Notes under the pieces: model-generated
The model's input: only the letters and a program-made list of their open reading frames with translations
Told to the model about the DNA's origin: nothing
The model's database searches: none
In this document: positions 6,103-6,378 of the stretch, piece by piece
How the letters are laid out: each line of letters opens with the position of its first letter
How positions within the stretch are numbered: position 1 is the first letter of the stretch
Made by a program: the position numbers and the translations under genes
DNA from: an uncultured Caulobacteraceae bacterium
Lineage (GTDB): Bacteria > Pseudomonadota > Alphaproteobacteria > Caulobacterales > Caulobacteraceae
DNA length: 6,378 nt
NCBI GenBank assembly: GCA_937952995.1
Contig: CALFYB010000091.1
Coordinates: 1 to 6,378, forward strand
Direction: 5' to 3'

Positions 6103-6271
6103 TCAAGTTTGAACTTGAGAATGTAATCAGACTCAGCAAAAGCCGTGGTCTAGCCTGCTTACATCCCGATAGAACCTCATAAAGTTTTTTACATCAAGTT
6201 AATTGGGTGGTGAGTTTGTCTGGCCTCTCACCACCCACCAAGAGTAACCCATACGCGTCTAGGATCACTCG

Positions 6272-6358
6272 TGGCGAGGGTGACCGGATTCGAACCGGCG
6301 CCCGACCAAGGGACCTCGGATTAACAGTCCGGTGCATTAACCGCTCTGCCACACCCCC
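6272..6358 (-). tRNA. Class II (serine-like) tRNA with GUU (Asn) anticodon
   Basis: 87 nt with encoded CCA. Cloverleaf: acceptor GGGGGTG/CACCCTC (one G-U at pair 2-71); T8 G9; 3-bp D stem GCA/TGC with loop GAGCGGTTAA; A26; anticodon arm CCGGA-CTGTTAA-TCCGA with a C27/A43 mismatch; long 16-nt variable region GGTCCCTTGGTCGGGC (4-bp stem GTCC/GGGC including one U-G); T arm GCCGG-TTCGAAT-CCGGT; discriminator G73; CCA. The anticodon GTT (complement of 6323-6325) reads AAC/AAU. The 3-bp D stem with C11-G24, the long variable arm and G73 are features of tRNA-Ser, and the GGCAGAG...AATGCACCGG core resembles alphaproteobacterial tRNA-Ser. Normal tRNA-Asn is class I with a short variable loop. Only position 35 separates its loop CTGTTAA from the CTGCTAA of tRNA-Ser(GCU). 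It could be a functional chimera, an auxiliary tRNA or a decaying tRNA-Ser. Confidence 0.88.
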
Positions 6359-6366
6359 GAGCCTTC

Positions 6367-6372
6367 AGGATA
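6367..6372 (-). promoter_or_regulatory. Candidate -10 element of the tRNA gene
   Basis: TATCCT on the minus strand ends 8 nt before the mature tRNA 5' end, so transcription could begin within about 2-3 nt of the tRNA. Any -35 hexamer lies beyond the window edge. Confidence 0.35.
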
Positions 6373-6378
6373 GAGGGA

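Larger units (their letters stand above)
6037..6271 (-). ncRNA. Candidate structured RNA: long trailer of the tRNA transcript
   Basis: About 235 nt between the tRNA CCA end and the terminator, with no ORF of note and several stems in minus-strand RNA. (1) 6270-6262 with 6250-6242, 9 bp with two G-U pairs. (2) 6237-6227 with 6214-6204, 11 bp perfect, 12-nt loop. (3) 6165-6155 with 6130-6120, 7 bp plus 3 bp around a G/A mismatch, one G-U pair. (4) The 18-nt near-perfect palindrome CTCAAGTT-TG-AACTTGAG (6102-6119). (5) The segment 6102-6090, complementary to the tRNA 3' end. (6) The terminator. The G-U pairs of stems 1 and 3 become A/C mismatches on the plus strand, so the minus strand is the likely RNA. 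I recognise no known family. It could be a tRNA-linked regulator, an sRNA processed from the tRNA precursor, or a decayed element. Confidence 0.45.

Noticed and set aside
6090..6283. att-site pair from an integrated element using the tRNA 3' end
   Set aside because: The 13-bp copy is inverted, not direct, relative to the tRNA, and there is no integrase or element cargo between the copies.
6272..6358. Ordinary tRNA-Asn
   Set aside because: The anticodon fits, but the 3-bp D stem, 16-nt variable region and 87-nt length do not match class I tRNA-Asn.

Overview
The window looks like a chromosomal segment from an alphaproteobacterium, most plausibly of the Caulobacterales. The inference rests on GC-rich coding DNA, on family-level resemblance of the proteins (a DmdC-type acyl-CoA dehydrogenase, paired YceI proteins with cytochrome b561, a three-domain aminopeptidase P), and on GC-rich hairpin repeats of the sort common between genes in that group. 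No mobile-element protein, CRISPR array or rRNA is visible.

Layout. At the left edge, on the minus strand, is the N-terminal part of an acyl-CoA dehydrogenase (1-478), which runs out of the window. Divergent from it is a plus-strand run of four genes: a secreted YceI-family protein (660-1271), a membrane cytochrome b561 (1411-1986), a second secreted YceI-family protein (1990-2565) and the threonylcarbamoyl-AMP synthase Sua5/TsaC (2562-3488). The last three are tightly packed, with a 3-nt gap and then a 4-nt GTGA overlap. A hairpin-rich repeat cluster (about 3482-3651) follows. Then comes a small secreted DUF2147 protein (3715-4131) with its own apparent promoter. Convergent to it is a large aminopeptidase P gene (4148-5953, minus strand).

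Right edge. Positions 5954-6378 contain no protein gene and are visibly more AT-rich in parts than the rest. On the minus strand lies a complete tRNA gene (6272-6358) with an encoded CCA end, and it is unusual. Its anticodon is GUU (asparagine codons), but its body is class II and serine-like: 3-bp D stem with C11-G24, long variable arm, and discriminator G73. It resembles a tRNA-Ser(GCU) changed at position 35. Downstream on the same strand is about 200 nt of hairpin-rich sequence. It includes a 13-nt segment exactly complementary to the tRNA 3' end and finishes at a strong intrinsic terminator (6037-6074). Two of the stems depend on G-U pairs that work only in minus-strand RNA, which suggests a structured RNA co-transcribed with the tRNA.

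Functions. The YceI-b561-YceI set is probably a periplasmic/membrane module linked to quinones, isoprenoids or redox stress. Sua5 is a housekeeping enzyme for tRNA t6A modification that appears translationally coupled to it. The acyl-CoA dehydrogenase and aminopeptidase P are ordinary metabolic genes. The tRNA plus its structured trailer is the part of the window most likely to be new biology.
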